Notes under the pieces: model-generated | The model's database searches: none | What the model saw: only the letters and a program-made list of their open reading frames with translations | What the model was told of the DNA's origin: nothing | Position numbers and translations under genes: made by a program | Shown here: one piece after another, positions 23,113 through 35,087 of the stretch | Layout of the letters: each line of letters opens with the position of its first letter | Position numbering within the stretch: the first letter of the stretch is position 1 | NCBI GenBank assembly: GCA_030248215.1 | Contig: JASANG010000078.1 | Span: 227,759-291,758, forward strand | Length of the DNA: 64,000 bases | Direction: 5' to 3' | Source: Enoplolaimus lenunculus | Taxonomy: Eukaryota; Nematoda; Enoplea; Enoplida; Thoracostomopsidae

Positions 23113-23370
23113 TTAACATTTCAAATTTAGGCATGTTTTTATGCAATACTGTTTGAGTTTCCACGTTGCTTAGGAGTCTTAGGTTTATGTATGCTTATTA
23201 ACATTTCAAATTTAGGCATGTTTTTATGCAATACTGTTTGAGTTTCCACGTTGCTTAGGAGTCTTAGGTTTATGTATGCTTATTAACATTTCAAATTTAG
23301 GCATGTTTTTATGCAATACTGTTTTAGTTTCCACGTTTCTTAGGAGTCTTAGGTTTATGTATGCATATCC
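23113..23370 (+). repeat. Three tandem copies of an 85-bp unit
   Basis: TTAACATTTCAAATTTAGGC begins units at 23113, 23198 and 23283. The first two are identical over nearly their whole length and the third has a few changes. Each unit ends in TCTTAGGTTTATGTATGC, so a T-family scrap may have seeded it. Confidence 0.85.
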
Positions 23371-23479
23371 AAATTTTAAGGATGTTTTTAAATTATGCCT
23401 ACTGTAGGAAATGTCTTTATATCCGTATAACGTGGTCACTCGTTAGTTAAACTCGAATGACAAAAAGTTATAAAATTAA

Positions 23480-23685
23480 GGCCCCCAGTGCACCTTACGA
23501 TTGTGCGGCACTGCTGGATTTTTTAAAGGTAATGCAACTTCCCAGCACACTGAAGCCAAAAAACTTCTTTAGCCAGCATACTGAAACAGTTTGGCTTCAG
23601 TGTGCAACGCACGGAACCTTTTAGGCTTGAGTGTTCATCACAACACCCCCCAAAAAAGTTACCTGGTGTACGCATGATATTGTGC
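23480..23685. repeat. CTTCAG-type hairpin repeat, small copy
   Basis: Words CACACTGAAGCCAAAAAAC and GTTTGGCTTCAGTGTGC form hairpins; the edge TTACCTGGTGTACGCATGAT equals the edge of the larger array at 41270-41720, so both belong to one element family. Confidence 0.6.
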
Positions 23686-23936
23686 ACCCAAAATAGTATT
23701 TCTGACATTTAAGAAAAAATTTCTTACATTTAAGAAATATAATTAGCAAGGTGCACTTGAAAAGCATTTCAGTTATAACAACAGAAAAGATTTCAGAAAA
23801 GTTCTGAAATAAAGTCTAAAAATATACGTTATCCAGTTATTTTTCGAAAAATTGTCTTAAATATCAGGAAAACTTTCCAGATTTGCCACAGAAAATACTT
23901 TTCTGAACAAATTCAGAAATAATTTTTTCTGTGTGG
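23686..23936 (+). mobile_element. C-family MITE (ends CCACACTCAAAATA)
   Basis: Left end CACCCAAAATAGTATTTCTG and right end TTCTGTGTGG are inverted. Interior AAGAAATATAATTAGCAAGG and AGGTGCACTTGAAAAG is shared with 50810 and, reversed, with 32522. Confidence 0.65.
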
Positions 23937-26071
23937 ACGTTGCATAAGGTACTGATTTTATAACTGCAACTTTTGCATTCTTTAGCCTCCGAAAAAGAAA
24001 ATCGGACTAAACTTCCTTTTGAGGCATGTGGTTCATTATTGCGAATGTTGCATAAATTTCTAGCCTATGATATCTTGGTTTTTGCTAGGACGAGACAAAC
24101 TTCTGCTTTTGTGGATACCAAAAGTGGTGCAGAAGTTAGTGCAACTAAAATGCGAAAAATGTGCCAAATTTTGAACCTACCTCTTTATTGACTAATTTAC
24201 CTGTTACAAGACCTATAACCAATTGATAAAAGGTGGCGTTAACGCGTTTGAGAATATAGACCCAGAACACAAAAGGTAAAAGCATAAATTCAACTGTGCG
24301 AGCTAAAATATTACTCGGAGCAGTTTGAAAATGCAAATATTTGTCTCACATCACGCTATCGCTTTGCGTAATATAATATTGTGTTCACGTATAATTTTAA
24401 CTTTAATTCAATTTCAACTTGGATTCAAATTTTGAACGAGGAAATAAATTTAGAAAATATTTGTCTTCAACAAAATTTGACCGTGACATAGCAACATTTA
24501 ATATTCTGTTCTGATTTTGACAATACGAGTATTTTAACGGGGGGGGGGGGTGGGTGGTGCAGAGAAAAAGCTTAACGGCGAGGGGATACAAGAAAAGAGT
24601 AACCTCATGTACGAAGCCGATCAACGCTTACAATTGCAATTCAAGATTGTTTACTATTAAACCGAGTCTATTTGGGGGGGCACAATCCAAATTTTTTGGG
24701 GGGGAGGCACGGCAACCGAATGCCGTCCGGTCTTTTTGAATATATGCCCTGTTTCCAAAACGTCACATATTGGATAACTTTTCGTCGAAACCAAAACAAA
24801 ACGAAAGGGCAACGTCAGTTAAATCGAGATTTATGCCCCATTTTCGAGATGTAATAATTAACTCTGGGATCAAGGGACCTTGTGACACAAAATAGTTTGA
24901 GGTTTGCGCGTTTTAATTAGACAATGGCCGCCAGCTGGTACGTTTTGACCAGTTGAAATCTTTCAGAAATGGATCTGCTCATTTGAGACTGAGTGCGTCC
25001 TAGTTCCTGTCACAGAATGGTGTCAGGGTTTGTGTTCATCAAAGTCTTTAGTCTCAAATATGAAACAATTGCGGTTTGGAAATGAAATTCAATTTTGAAT
25101 ATATGCTATCAAGGTATAGACAGATAGTAAAAATAATGTGAGTGAATAGCGACTAAAATAACGGTAACATAAACCATAAACAAAAAACGAATATTTAAAG
25201 CCAAATTTCATATATATATATAATATATATTTTTATTTACTTATTTATTTATACATCTTAAATACTGAAATATGCAATATATTTAACCGGTTAAAAGAAC
25301 CAAAGCTTTCAAAATTCTATTACATTATGAATAGATTCAGCAAACCTTAGGGAATCTAAATGTAGTTGACGCTAAAGTCGATGATGTGAGTTTCCGACAA
25401 AACTATGGAATTTACATCACGAGAGATAAAGTGTAACAACAAAATGCCTTGAGTACCATTTTTCAGAGTATACACATTGGTGTCAAGTTCACTTTGAAAT
25501 CACATCAAATAGAATAACAGTAAAAAATCTTAAAACTCAAATTTAACCATAAGAGTCTGTCATATTCCCGACAAGCAACAGCGGGTGACAGTAAATTACA
25601 CAGGACTTAATGTTTCTAGACGGACGTCATTGCACCGCGAACACGTATACGTGACACTGGCTTTTGTAGTTTTAAAGTCGAGAAAATTTGAAACAAAACA
25701 AAAATAAATACGAAATATAATGAAAAAATTAAAAGTGGATTTAGGAAAATTTGGCATTTTACAACGAATTGTTCGTATCCAAAACGCAAGTTTCAACTGT
25801 GAGTCAAAATTGAATTTAAGTCATAGCGAGTGTCTTTCCCAAAACAGGTTTAGATTTTGGTTTCAAAAACCGTTTGTGCCAAATGTTCTGTCAACGTTTT
25901 CGAGTGTGTATTTGAGTATTTTTTACAACATCCTTGTGGCCCCGCAATCCATCAAGACAGACGCTTATGCACGCCAAATTTCGATTCTTGTAGACTTTCC
26001 TTCACGTTTATGTTCAAGCTTTTATCGGCGTATTTTTAGGCTTTTAGGCTTAGGTTTAAGAAAACGTCACC
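23937..26071. other. Intergenic, no gene recognised
   Basis: 24215-24262 is an N-family end (ACCAATTGATAAAAGGTGGC). 24539-24555 has a G run. 24620-24740 is repeat R5 in reverse. 25205-25250 is TA-rich low complexity. The frame at 25720-26157 runs into the T element and has no known motif. Nothing else is supported. Confidence 0.4.
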
Positions 26072-26280
26072 GTGCCTTGTATAGAACAGGACCGAATTGT
26101 TTCCAGGAGGGCTGTAATAAAGTCAGTATAAGCTTTAGACTAACTTTTTTTGCTTAGGTTTAGGCTTAAGCTTCGGCTTAGGAATAGGCTCATCCTTACG
26201 CTTAGGCTAGGCTTAGGCTTATGCTTAAACTTACCAATATGTTTATACTACTGTACCGGCCCTGTTCTATGCATTGACCA
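26072..26280 (+). mobile_element. T-family element, full length
   Basis: Left end GTGCCTTGTATAGAACAGGA, right end GGCCCTGTTCTATGCATTGA. Interior GGCTGTAATAAAGTCAGTAT, TTGCTTAGGTTTAGGC, GGCTCATCCTTACGC, then several TTAGGC units. Confidence 0.8.
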
Positions 26281-26848
26281 ACTCACCTATGCCTACGACT
26301 ATCGCAAAGTGATCTGCCTGTACATGGCTTACAATTAAATGTGGGGAAATCGGTACAAGAGCCTAAATTTCTTGATTTCAGCCATTAAACTCGCCAGTGT
26401 AAGGAAGTATGAATTTCTCACGTTTCAATAAATCTAATTTAAAAGCTTAAATTAGACAAATATAAACTAAAATTGGTATAAATTTGCATAGTTATAGTAG
26501 TCACAGTATACGACGGTCACAAATATAAACCTGCGATTTAAGGCGTTTCAATAGGCTGACTGGGTTTTGGCGTAATCGTCTGGACAAACATTTCAAAATC
26601 GATTTTATGTTTGTCTGGTTTGACTAGATTTATTAATCAGCATTTAGAGCTTTAACAGGCTGGGACGTACCAAGAGACGGGCTACAGGGGCAGCTGCCTT
26701 ATCAACCGCGTAAATAAGGACTTTACTACAGGTATTACCTTGTTGAATAATTGTTAGTATTTTGCTAATTTTGCATTGAAAAACAGGATTTATAATTTTG
26801 CACATACCATTTTTCAATAATGCAAATTTCTCGGTACACCATGGTGTA
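26281..26848. other. Intergenic, nothing recognised
   Basis: AT-rich sequence without protein-like frames or known repeats. Confidence 0.4.
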
Positions 26849-27101
26849 CACTGTAAAATTCTGGGAGTTGATTTTAACTCAGAATGAGTTGAATCACTCA
26901 GTCTGAGTTAGGACAATCAGAACTCAGAGTTTCGAGTTGATTCAATTCATTATGAGTTAATGAATAAATCCACTCAGAGACAGCTCAACTCAGAATGAGA
27001 ATCAACTCAATTCCGGAGTGAGTTAATGTTTACTGATATTAATTCAGAAATAGCTAACTCGCTAGCTGAATTGATCAATCAACATATTGAAATTTACAGT
27101 G
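26849..27101 (+). mobile_element. M-family MITE with TA target site
   Basis: CACTGTAAAATTCTGGGAGT to TTGAAATTTACAGTG, with TA directly on both sides. Interior of GAGTTGA/TCAACTC words. First of a cluster of five copies up to 29106. Confidence 0.85.
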
Positions 27102-27415
27102 TACAGGGCAAGTAGTAACACAATGAAACTAGTGTTAAAATCCCATCCGCGTTTAACTGTTTACTGGCTTACATGTATGTTCAAAAATTAACAACTGCAA
27201 AAACTCTTATTTAAATTAAAAATCAGCGATTTCAAAAATTCGAAAATTGTTAAGGGTTCGTCGGAACTCAAAGCTCGAAAGATGTTGAGGTTGTGTGAAT
27301 TTTCTTATGCCAAAGGTGCTTATTCAGACTTCTACGGTATAGGTGCCTGCTCTGTTTATTACGCCATGATTTGACGATGTCCTCCTGTTTACAAGAGTAT
27401 GCAAATTTTACGTTA

Positions 27416-27671
27416 CACTGTAAATAGCAATGAGTTGATTAATTAATTCAGTGAGAGAGTTAGTTATTTCTGGATATTTGCGAGTTAATAACAGTAAACA
27501 TTAACGCACACTGAGTTGATTTCATTCCGGATAACTTGATTAATTAACTCAAAAATATTTTCTTCAAACAATTCAGAATTCAGGGTTTGAACGTCCTAGT
27601 TCAGACTTCAAGAAAATCGGAGCGCATTTAACTCATTGTGAGGTAATAACAGCTCACTGGAATTTACAGTG
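27416..27671 (-). mobile_element. M-family MITE, reverse orientation
   Basis: CACTGTAAATAGCAATGAGT at the left corresponds to the right end of the plus-strand copies; the other end is CACTGGAATTTACAGTG. Includes a larger share of changes than its neighbours. Confidence 0.75.
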
Positions 27672-27736
27672 CAATCTTGTGTTGTACCAAATGTACCTGC
27701 GCACGATGCGGGTTAGCAGATTTTTCAGCTCTTACG

Positions 27737-27994
27737 CACTGTAAAATCCCAGTGAGCTGATTTTAACTCAGTATGAGTAAAATCACTCAGTCTGAGTTAG
27801 GACTTTCAGAACTCAGAATTCTGAGTCTATAAAACTCACTCTGACTTAATTTTTCAACTTACGCGTAATCAACTGAACTCAGAATAAGGATCAACTCAAT
27901 TTTAGAGTGAGTTAATGTTTACACTTATTAACTCAGGAATAACGAAACTCTCTAACTGAGTTGATTATTCAACTCATTCAAATGTCTGACAGTG
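27737..27994 (+). mobile_element. M-family MITE
   Basis: CACTGTAAAATCCCAGTGAG to CATTCAAATGTCTGACAGTG, with the full order of internal words (ACTCAGTCTGAGTTAGGAC, AGAATTCTGAGT, GAGTTAATGTTTAC). Confidence 0.8.
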
Positions 27995-28111
27995 CTTAGT
28001 TTCCACTTCGCCTGTAAGTGTGTTGTTGGAAGACAACTGTTTTTCAGAAACGATGCATTGTCCGTAAATATTGCACATATTAACATATAGTATCAACGTC
28101 GAAAAATGTTC

Positions 28112-28268
28112 GCTGTAATTTCCAGTGAGTTGAATTAAACTCAGAATAAGTAGAATTACTCAGTATGAGTCAAAACTATCAGAAGTCAGAATTCTGATTC
28201 TATAAAACTCACTCCAACTTAATTATTCGAATCACATTGAATTAAGTCAACTCTTGTGATAATCAACA
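28112..28268 (+). mobile_element. M-family MITE, left two-thirds only
   Basis: CGCTGTAATTTCCAGTGAGT start; the match fades after CACATTGAATTAAGTCAACT, so the right end is lost. Confidence 0.6.
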
Positions 28269-28426
28269 GAACAACGCGGGTGTATTTAGTTATTAGAATC
28301 GTACGCTTAACTACGTGCTGAACTGAGAAACGTTTTAGTTTCCAACAAATGAAACAATCAGATGCCCCAAAACATGAACCAATCAGATGCCGTTGCTACG
28401 GCTTCCGCTCACCATAGCAATTGGTG

Positions 28427-28682
28427 CACTGTAAATTGCAATGAGTTGAATAATCAACTCAGCTAGCGAGTTAGTTGTTTTCTGAGTTAATAACAGTAAG
28501 CATTAATACACAGTGAGTTGAATTGAAATTCAATCTCAACTGATTCGATTTCTCGTGAATTGATCAATTAACTCAAATTTAAGTAGAATCAACTTATAAT
28601 TCTGAGTTCTGGTAGTTCTAACTCACAGACTGAGTGATTCAATTCATTTTGAGTTAAAATCAACTCACTCGATTTTATAGTG
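28427..28682 (-). mobile_element. M-family MITE, reverse orientation
   Basis: CACTGTAAATTGCAATGAGT to CACTCGATTTTATAGTG. Its GTGCTAAC-free interior is the reverse of the copy at 28855, so the two adjacent copies could pair over about 250 bp. Confidence 0.8.
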
Positions 28683-28854
28683 AGCTGTGTCAGTCATATT
28701 GACGATATGGCTAAATTAGTACCGTTGTTACGACGTATATGCTGTAAGATTGCCGCTCCCGAGACAAAAAGTTCTGAAGAACAGATTTTTACTTCATATA
28801 TATTTATTATGTTTAGATTAACATATACAATTTACTTATGCTTAAATATTACTT

Positions 28855-29106
28855 CACTGTAAATTTCAGTGAGTTGATTTTATCTCAGAATGAGTTGAAT
28901 CACTCAGTCTGAGTTAGGACTATCAGAACTCAGAATATTGAGTAAATTCAATTCGTCCTGAGTCAATTAGTCAACTCACCCAGAGTCCACTCAACTCAGA
29001 CTGAGAATCAACTCAACTCAGAGTGAGTTAATGTTTATTGATATTAATTCAGAAATAACCAACTCGCTAGTTGAATTGATTGGTAAACTCATTGGAATTT
29101 ACAGTG
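28855..29106 (+). mobile_element. M-family MITE, well preserved
   Basis: CACTGTAAATTTCAGTGAGT to CATTGGAATTTACAGTG. Close to the family consensus. Confidence 0.85.
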
Positions 29107-29115
29107 TTAACATGT

Positions 29116-29740
29116 AATGTGGGGTTTACATTATAACTGCAGCAGCCCGGAACACGTTTTCTATGTTGATTCGACGTCAACAAAAAATATTGTGATCTGG
29201 AAATCGATAATGTAGACACGATGTGAATGTCAGATGACATTTACTTACAAATCCCTGCTTTTCAGTAATCATCGTATACAAACAGCCATATGTCACATGA
29301 TACCATGAGTCATTTATGCGAATTTAATATATTCCGAAATTCTACCGAATTTCACATGATATAATGCAGGACAATCAAGTTTGTGCGCACTAATGATACA
29401 ATGAAAAACGAGATAATGTAGCTTGGGAGTAATTTGGAATACTGCATTAGCTTTTTTTCTGTTTCTGGCGGAAAAGATGCTTAAATATATTCTTGGGTAC
29501 AAATAATTCAAATTTTAATTTTTAGTATCATATGATATTCTACGGAACATTGAGGCTAGTTTACCTCAAACTTGCAGCAGTAGAAGCAATGAATACCACA
29601 TCAGAATAACAGACAATTCAAATTTTTTGAATTTGATAGCGAATCAACGTGCAGACAAAATGTTACCCGCTATTGTATTAGGGACAAAACCTGTTCCATG
29701 CTGTTCTAGTGATAGCGTGAACCCCGCTTAAATTGTACGT
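29116..29740 (+). repeat. D-family dispersed repeat, about 620 bp
   Basis: Matches 43952-44612 (reverse of its order checked by eye) in words such as AATCATCGTATACAAACAG, TGCAGGACAAT, TTCTGTTTCTGGCGGAAA and ATGATATTCTACGG. It begins near ACATTATAACTGCAGCAGCC and ends near GATAGCGTGAACCCCGC, which look like inverted ends. Repeated ATATGATATT and CACATGATA words fill the middle. No frame. Confidence 0.65.
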
Positions 29741-31008
29741 AATTCAGACTTCTCATTCTACATTAGTCAATAAATTTGGCCATTATACTTCGAGAGGTAA
29801 GCCATTTTCCACGACTATATATAGAAAAATTTTTAGCTTAAGGCAATTTTTTGCATAGACTTATGCTAAGCTTAGTTATAACTTTACACTTATGTGAGGG
29901 TTACGCCTAGGCTTAGGAATATGCTTACTGTAATACGCTCCTCAAAGAAACATTTGTCAAAAATTTTCGCATTCTATAGTGTTAAAACTACAGTATGGCC
30001 CGTCATCGAAAGCACTTCTGAGTACAAATCGAATACATGGACACTGTCTACGACTAATTTGTAAGAATAAGCTTACACCTAAAGCCTAAACCTAAGCCTA
30101 AGCAATAAAATTACTATAAAGCTTATGTTTACTCAATTTCAGTGCCACGTAATTAAGTTCGGCTCCTGATCTGTTCATGGGAAGACACTTTTGAGACTGT
30201 TACACCAAAGTATCAAACGGCTTTATTCATAATGTTTTTTGCGGTAACTTGGGCAAATTTTATTGAAGTAATGATTGATTGATGAGCGATTTCAAACTGT
30301 GAACTTATAATTAAACTAAAAATTGCACTTGGAATTGTTATTACGTTTGTTTTTCAACACCGCCCGCTGGATTTTTATTAATACAAAATCTCAAATTTGT
30401 GTTGATATTAGCATTCTACCCCGCAGATTAATCGGAAAGTTTTTACTCGCAGAATTACTTAAAGTCTAGTTGAAATCTGTCGCTGTCATTTTGAATTTAG
30501 GAAATATTTTTAAATTTGTAAAATTAAATTTTTTCAACAATAATTCACCAGAAAAATTTATTCATAAAGTCCACAACGCCAAGAAGATGTCGCCGAATTG
30601 TTTAACGCTTTTGAACATTTGTTCAAATTTCTTAAATTCACATATTATAAATTGAAATTTCACAAAAAATGTCCAGAGTTTAAGACAACTTTTGATTTAA
30701 ATGTTCATTTTCGCAAAAAATATTTCAAACTTCACACGAGACAAATGATTTTATTCTGTTCTCATTGTTTTTTTACGTCATGGGTGATTTTGTAACTTTT
30801 TATGCGTTGTTTTTCTGCTTGTTTAACTATTTGACTATTATTGTCTTTACCATTATTTTTTCTTATTATTTATATAATTATGTTTTGTTATCATTATTAC
30901 AGTAGTATTTACTAGATTCGCAATGTTTCTTTTCAAACTCAATGCTGTACAGACAGCCCAGTTTAAATAAAGTCACCGGCCGCTTCTTAATACCTTGGTC
31001 TGTATTCT
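29741..31008. other. Intergenic with two T-family fragments
   Basis: 29830-29965 is a T copy on the plus strand (TTACGCCTAGGCTTAGGAAT); 30060-30185 is a T copy on the minus strand (CCTAAACCTAAGCCTAAGC, then GGCTCCTGATCTGTTCATGG). Between 30190 and 31000 only AT-rich sequence with chance frames. Confidence 0.5.
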
Positions 31009-31174
31009 CAAATGTGTGTAGCAGCTAACGCCAGCAAGTGACAGGTCCTGCAACGTTTGGTGCTATTCGCAAAATTTGTCAAAGATTTTTGTATTGGAAC
31101 TACCCTGTTATAGTGCGGACAGCAACTATTATTACTAAGCTGGCTATTAGTGCTACACACATTTACGAATATGG
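31009..31174. mobile_element. N-family MITE
   Basis: TGTATTCTCAAATGTGTGTA at the left and GTGCTACACACATTTACGAA at the right are inverted copies about 165 bp apart. Confidence 0.7.
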
Positions 31175-31216
31175 TCAATGATATAAAAATATAATTTTTT
31201 GTCGTAATTAAATTGC

Positions 31217-31495
31217 ATACTAAAGGCTGCGCTATACTTTTGTTGACATTCGGAGCAGTCCGTCACACCTGTACGGCACCGTTCATGCCCGTGTGTCACC
31301 CGTACGGCGCCGTCCGTCACCCGTACGGCACCGTCCGTCACCCGTACGGCGCCGTCCATCACCGTCCGTCACTATACGGTATCATTTGTGTGTCATTTGC
31401 GTACAACTCACGGTGACGGGTCACACACGGCACCGTACGGTTGACGCACGGTGACGGACGGCGCCGTATGGTGAGCATAGCCGGCACTCTAACTT
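31217..31495. mobile_element. S-family element with internal tandem amplification
   Basis: Begins AGGCTGCGCTATACTTTTGT and ends near ATAGCCGGCACTCT. The interior repeats a CGTCCGTCACCCGTACGGCG-type unit of about 18-20 bp at least four times, then the reverse sense. At 279 bp it is almost twice as long as the copies at 3169 and 7367. Confidence 0.65.
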
Positions 31496-31673
31496 GTAAT
31501 ACTGTCGTGTGCTTTTTTATGCCATTGCTGAAACTCTGAAGTAATTCCAAAGTGGGAGTGTGTCCCAAAGCCTGGATAACGCTGATTGACCGTTTATTTG
31601 CACACGAAACTGGTTGTATTGCTTTCAAGACTAAGGTGGCTAATATTGTTTCTGCCGTGTATAAAAGAATTAT

Positions 31674-31860
31674 GGGCGTAACATAAATATAAGCATATTC
31701 CTAAGCGTAAGCCTAAACCAAAGCCTAAGACTCGACGTAAAGATAAGCCTACAACTAAGCGTAGGCATCTAAGCCTAAGATAAGAAATTAGTTACAAGCT
31801 TAAGCTTACTTTATTGAAGTGTTGCGGAAAAACGGTACGCCCTCAAAGTGAAATTAGCTC
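31674..31860 (-). mobile_element. T-family element, full length
   Basis: TGGGCGTAACATAAATATAA left; CCTAAGCGTAAGCCTAAACC and ACTAAGCGTAGGC blocks; AGTTACAAGCTTAAGCTTAC arm; right end ACGCCCTCAAAGTGAAATTA. Confidence 0.7.
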
Positions 31861-32149
31861 AGTTTCTATATGTGTTTCCTGCAACAGGTATATTCCATAA
31901 CAATTTTTTGCTCGACCCGAAATACCGGTAAAGATAGCTGCAGGTATGCCCGCGTCTAAAATTAGTTACCCGGTTCACCTGTAATGGTTCGGTTTGAAGA
32001 CATTGGAAAATCTAAGAATAATTAAATTTGACAACCAAAATTCTAATAAATAAAACAACGTATGTTTGACAAAAATGTTTGATTCCTTGATAAAAATAAT
32101 AGACTGCAGGAGTGTTTTATTTGCAGTTTTTTGAGCAACAAACTGTTTC

Positions 32150-32282
32150 GTAATAAAATTACGGCCTAGTCGAACCTGATTTCCTATTAGACTATTGCTC
32201 GAGGCTAATTTTTGCGTACTCTCAGGTTTAGGCTTAGGAATATGCTTATACTACTGTTCCGTCACTAAAAGTAACATTGGCT
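32150..32282 (+). mobile_element. T-family element, reduced copy
   Basis: AGACTATTGCTCGAGGCTAA, GGTTTAGGCTTAGGAATATG, then CACTAAAAGTAACATTGGC right end. Confidence 0.6.
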
Positions 32283-32452
32283 CAAATCAATTTAGACAAA
32301 TTTCTGATATTTGTTAGCGTTTGTGACATAAAATCTACTCAATTGGCACAGTGCAACCGTTTTTGAAATCAGCAAAGCTTTGCTTAGAAGTTTAATAAAC
32401 AATGTACACCAAAATTTCGCGTGAAACATTAGATACAGTTAATAATGCCGTC

Positions 32453-32910
32453 GGCCAATGTAAAAAAACGGGCGGAACAGTAGTATAAGCATATTGCTAG
32501 ACGAAAAGCAAAGCCTATAGGCCACACAAAAAAGTATTTCTGAATTTATTCAGAAAAATATTTTCTGAGGCGTATCTGAAAAGTTTTCTGATATTTAAGA
32601 CAATTTTTCTGAAAATATCTGAAAAACGTTTATTTTCACACTTTGTTTTAAAACTTTTTTGAAATTTTTTCTGTTATAACTGAAATACTTTTCGAGCGCA
32701 CCTTGCCAATCATATTTCTTAAAGATAAGAAATAATATTCTTAAATATCAAAAATATTATTTTGAGTGTAAACCTAAGCTTAAGAATGAGTATATTCCTA
32801 AGCCTAATCCTAAGCCTAAGTCAAGCAAAAAAATTAATCTAAAGCTTAAGCTTACTCTATTTCGGTCCCAAAGAAAAACGTTCCGCCCGTAATCTTTTAA
32901 TACCTGAGCC
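32453..32910 (-). mobile_element. T-family element split by a C-family MITE
   Basis: Left part GGCCAATGTAAAAAAACGGG to AGCAAAGCCTATA; right part GTAAACCTAAGCTTAAGAAT to AATACCTGAGCC. Between them lies the element at 32522-32769. The two parts together match one T copy in order. Confidence 0.75.
32522..32769 (-). mobile_element. C-family MITE nested in a T element
   Basis: CCACACAAAAAAGTATTTCT at one end, ATATTATTTTGAGTG at the other, inverted. Reverse of 23686-23936 (AAGGTGCGCTCGAAAAG on the reverse strand here). Confidence 0.7.
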
Positions 32911-35079
32911 ATGTCCTCAATAGCAGTATTTTACACGACATCTACAAAAATAGGAACCAAACTAGTGTAATATTTGCCACTGTTGTATAAAATCACAGTT
33001 GAACGTCTACGAATTTGTTGTTTTTTTACCCAGCGCCTTTAAAGTTACGCGTCCTGTTTGGTTGAAACTGTTCAATTTAAATCAGGTAATTTTTTACTCA
33101 AACCCAACTAGTAGAAATAGGTTTTTTCAGGTAACATTTCAGACTAATTAATATAGACACGTTTCACGAAAACAAGTCTGCATAAAAATCCAGTCCAAAT
33201 CGCGTCTGAATTTTTAGTCAAACTATATTTGATGCTATAAAAAATTTAAAATCAAAACTTAAAATTTACACATAAATAATAGCTGAAAAACTGAGAATAT
33301 TTTATATTAAAAATAATTAATACTTAAATCTATAAATATATTAATAAAACTATATTTCACACTAATATATTTTATAAACTGGTAATGTGCGCGTCGGCAA
33401 AATGTTTTTAACTCATAATGGCGGCGCCGGCCGCATGTTTTGAAATGTTTCAGTGAAATCAACGGGAAAAAGTGTTTTTCTGTTAAATTTTGTTTTAAAA
33501 TTTGCGTCATTCGAGATGTATACAAATATGAAGTGTCAATAAAAAATTTCATACTATATTGCCCACACTTTCATGCATTTTGTATATGAACAGTACATAC
33601 ATACATACATACATATATATCTTTGTATATATGTACAATATTTTAACAGAATGTCTAAAACGAAATTTCAACCATTGTCAGCCGTGCGTTTATGACAGCG
33701 GAGTCTAAAACGTAACCAAGAGAGAATAATCTAACAGATTTGGCAAAATTATCATACACATAAATGCATACGTATATTCATGCAAAAAAATTGCAAATAA
33801 ATTGCATTAAAAACAATTGCAAACATCCTTTGATGCAATATTATGCAAGATATGCACTGATGAAGTTGCCCTATTTGACCTGCGAAACGCTAAGGTGTTG
33901 TGTGCGTCTATTAATGCTGACAGTGCACACAGAAAACTGTTACTGATTTTAGTAATGTTTTATTGTTACTGTTGTTTCATTATTATTGTTGTTGTTTTTG
34001 TTATTATTGTTATTGTTTTTATTATTATTATTGTTATTTATTTTTATTATTATTGTTGTTGTTGTTTGTCGTTGTTGTTTTGTTTTTTCTTAAAAACAAT
34101 AGAAAAACGTTTCAAATTTGTTACACCAATTAATTGTTATAAATTCATAAACAATAGTTTTATACGTAACTGGCAACATAGTGGTGAAATAAACTTATAT
34201 TTCCCATAATACTCTCATTAGGCCTTTATACTCGCATCTACTCTTATATTCAAGTAAATCAAATATGAAAGCTTTGGCAATTAGTTTCGGGAAATTTTCT
34301 CTCAAAAGTTGTTCGAATGTGTATATTAATTGTTTATGACCTACGCAGTAAATATAGAGCTGGTGGACTAGTTTCTATGTGTTTTTTTATACAAAATACT
34401 CGAACAAAAATAGGTTTTTGGTTCAAGGCTAAACACGAAGTATTAAGAGGATACGCAGGTGCTGTTGGCACGCGGCCGTCCTATTTGTAAATTTAAGGAT
34501 TTCGGAATTTTTCTGGGTCATGTTATTCGGGCGTTTGTATACTTTCATGCATATTTAACGTTAAAGCTAATAGGGGTAGGTACACCCTGTATTGCGTACA
34601 ATGAATATTATAACCAGCATAAGACCGAATGCTAAAAATTACCAATTACATTCTGACCGGATAACCGCTGATTACGAAAATTATTACATAAATAACATTT
34701 CGGCTAATTGATTGGCCGAAATTGGAACTGATCCGCCGAGCGTTTACCCGGCATGCCGATTGGCCAGTCCATACGTTTCTAAGCAGACATATTGCGCTTG
34801 TAACCTTATTACTTGAGAGCTTTTGGGCGGCCTGCAGCACCATCGGAACGCTGGATAGGTACGGATTTCGTACAAACACATCGTTTTAATATCTTGACAA
34901 TTTTTAACTTAGATCTGATAAGTCATGCGAGTATTTGTTAGCATCTAGTATCCGCTGTAGAAATGTTGGAAACTGCTAGCACCAAAATTAAAACTAGCAA
35001 AGTTTCTTCAGTTTTTTAAAACCCAGATTAAAACACTGAAATATACTTAATATTAGAAACGTTAAGAACAAGGCATATA
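32911..35079. other. Intergenic, no gene recognised
   Basis: AT-rich. 33596-33620 is a short CATA microsatellite. 33955-34090 is a TTATTGTTG low-complexity block that makes an isoleucine/tyrosine-rich chance frame. A 77-codon minus frame at 34646-34879 has no known motif. Confidence 0.4.
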
Positions 35080-35087
35080 GGATTTTT

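Noticed and set aside
25720-26157. 145-codon frame
   Set aside because: Its last third is T-family element sequence and the rest lacks any motif, so it is probably chance.
33817-34209. 130-codon frame with an isoleucine/tyrosine/cysteine-rich hydrophobic stretch
   Set aside because: The stretch is a TTATTGTTG microsatellite; no start context, splice site or family resemblance.
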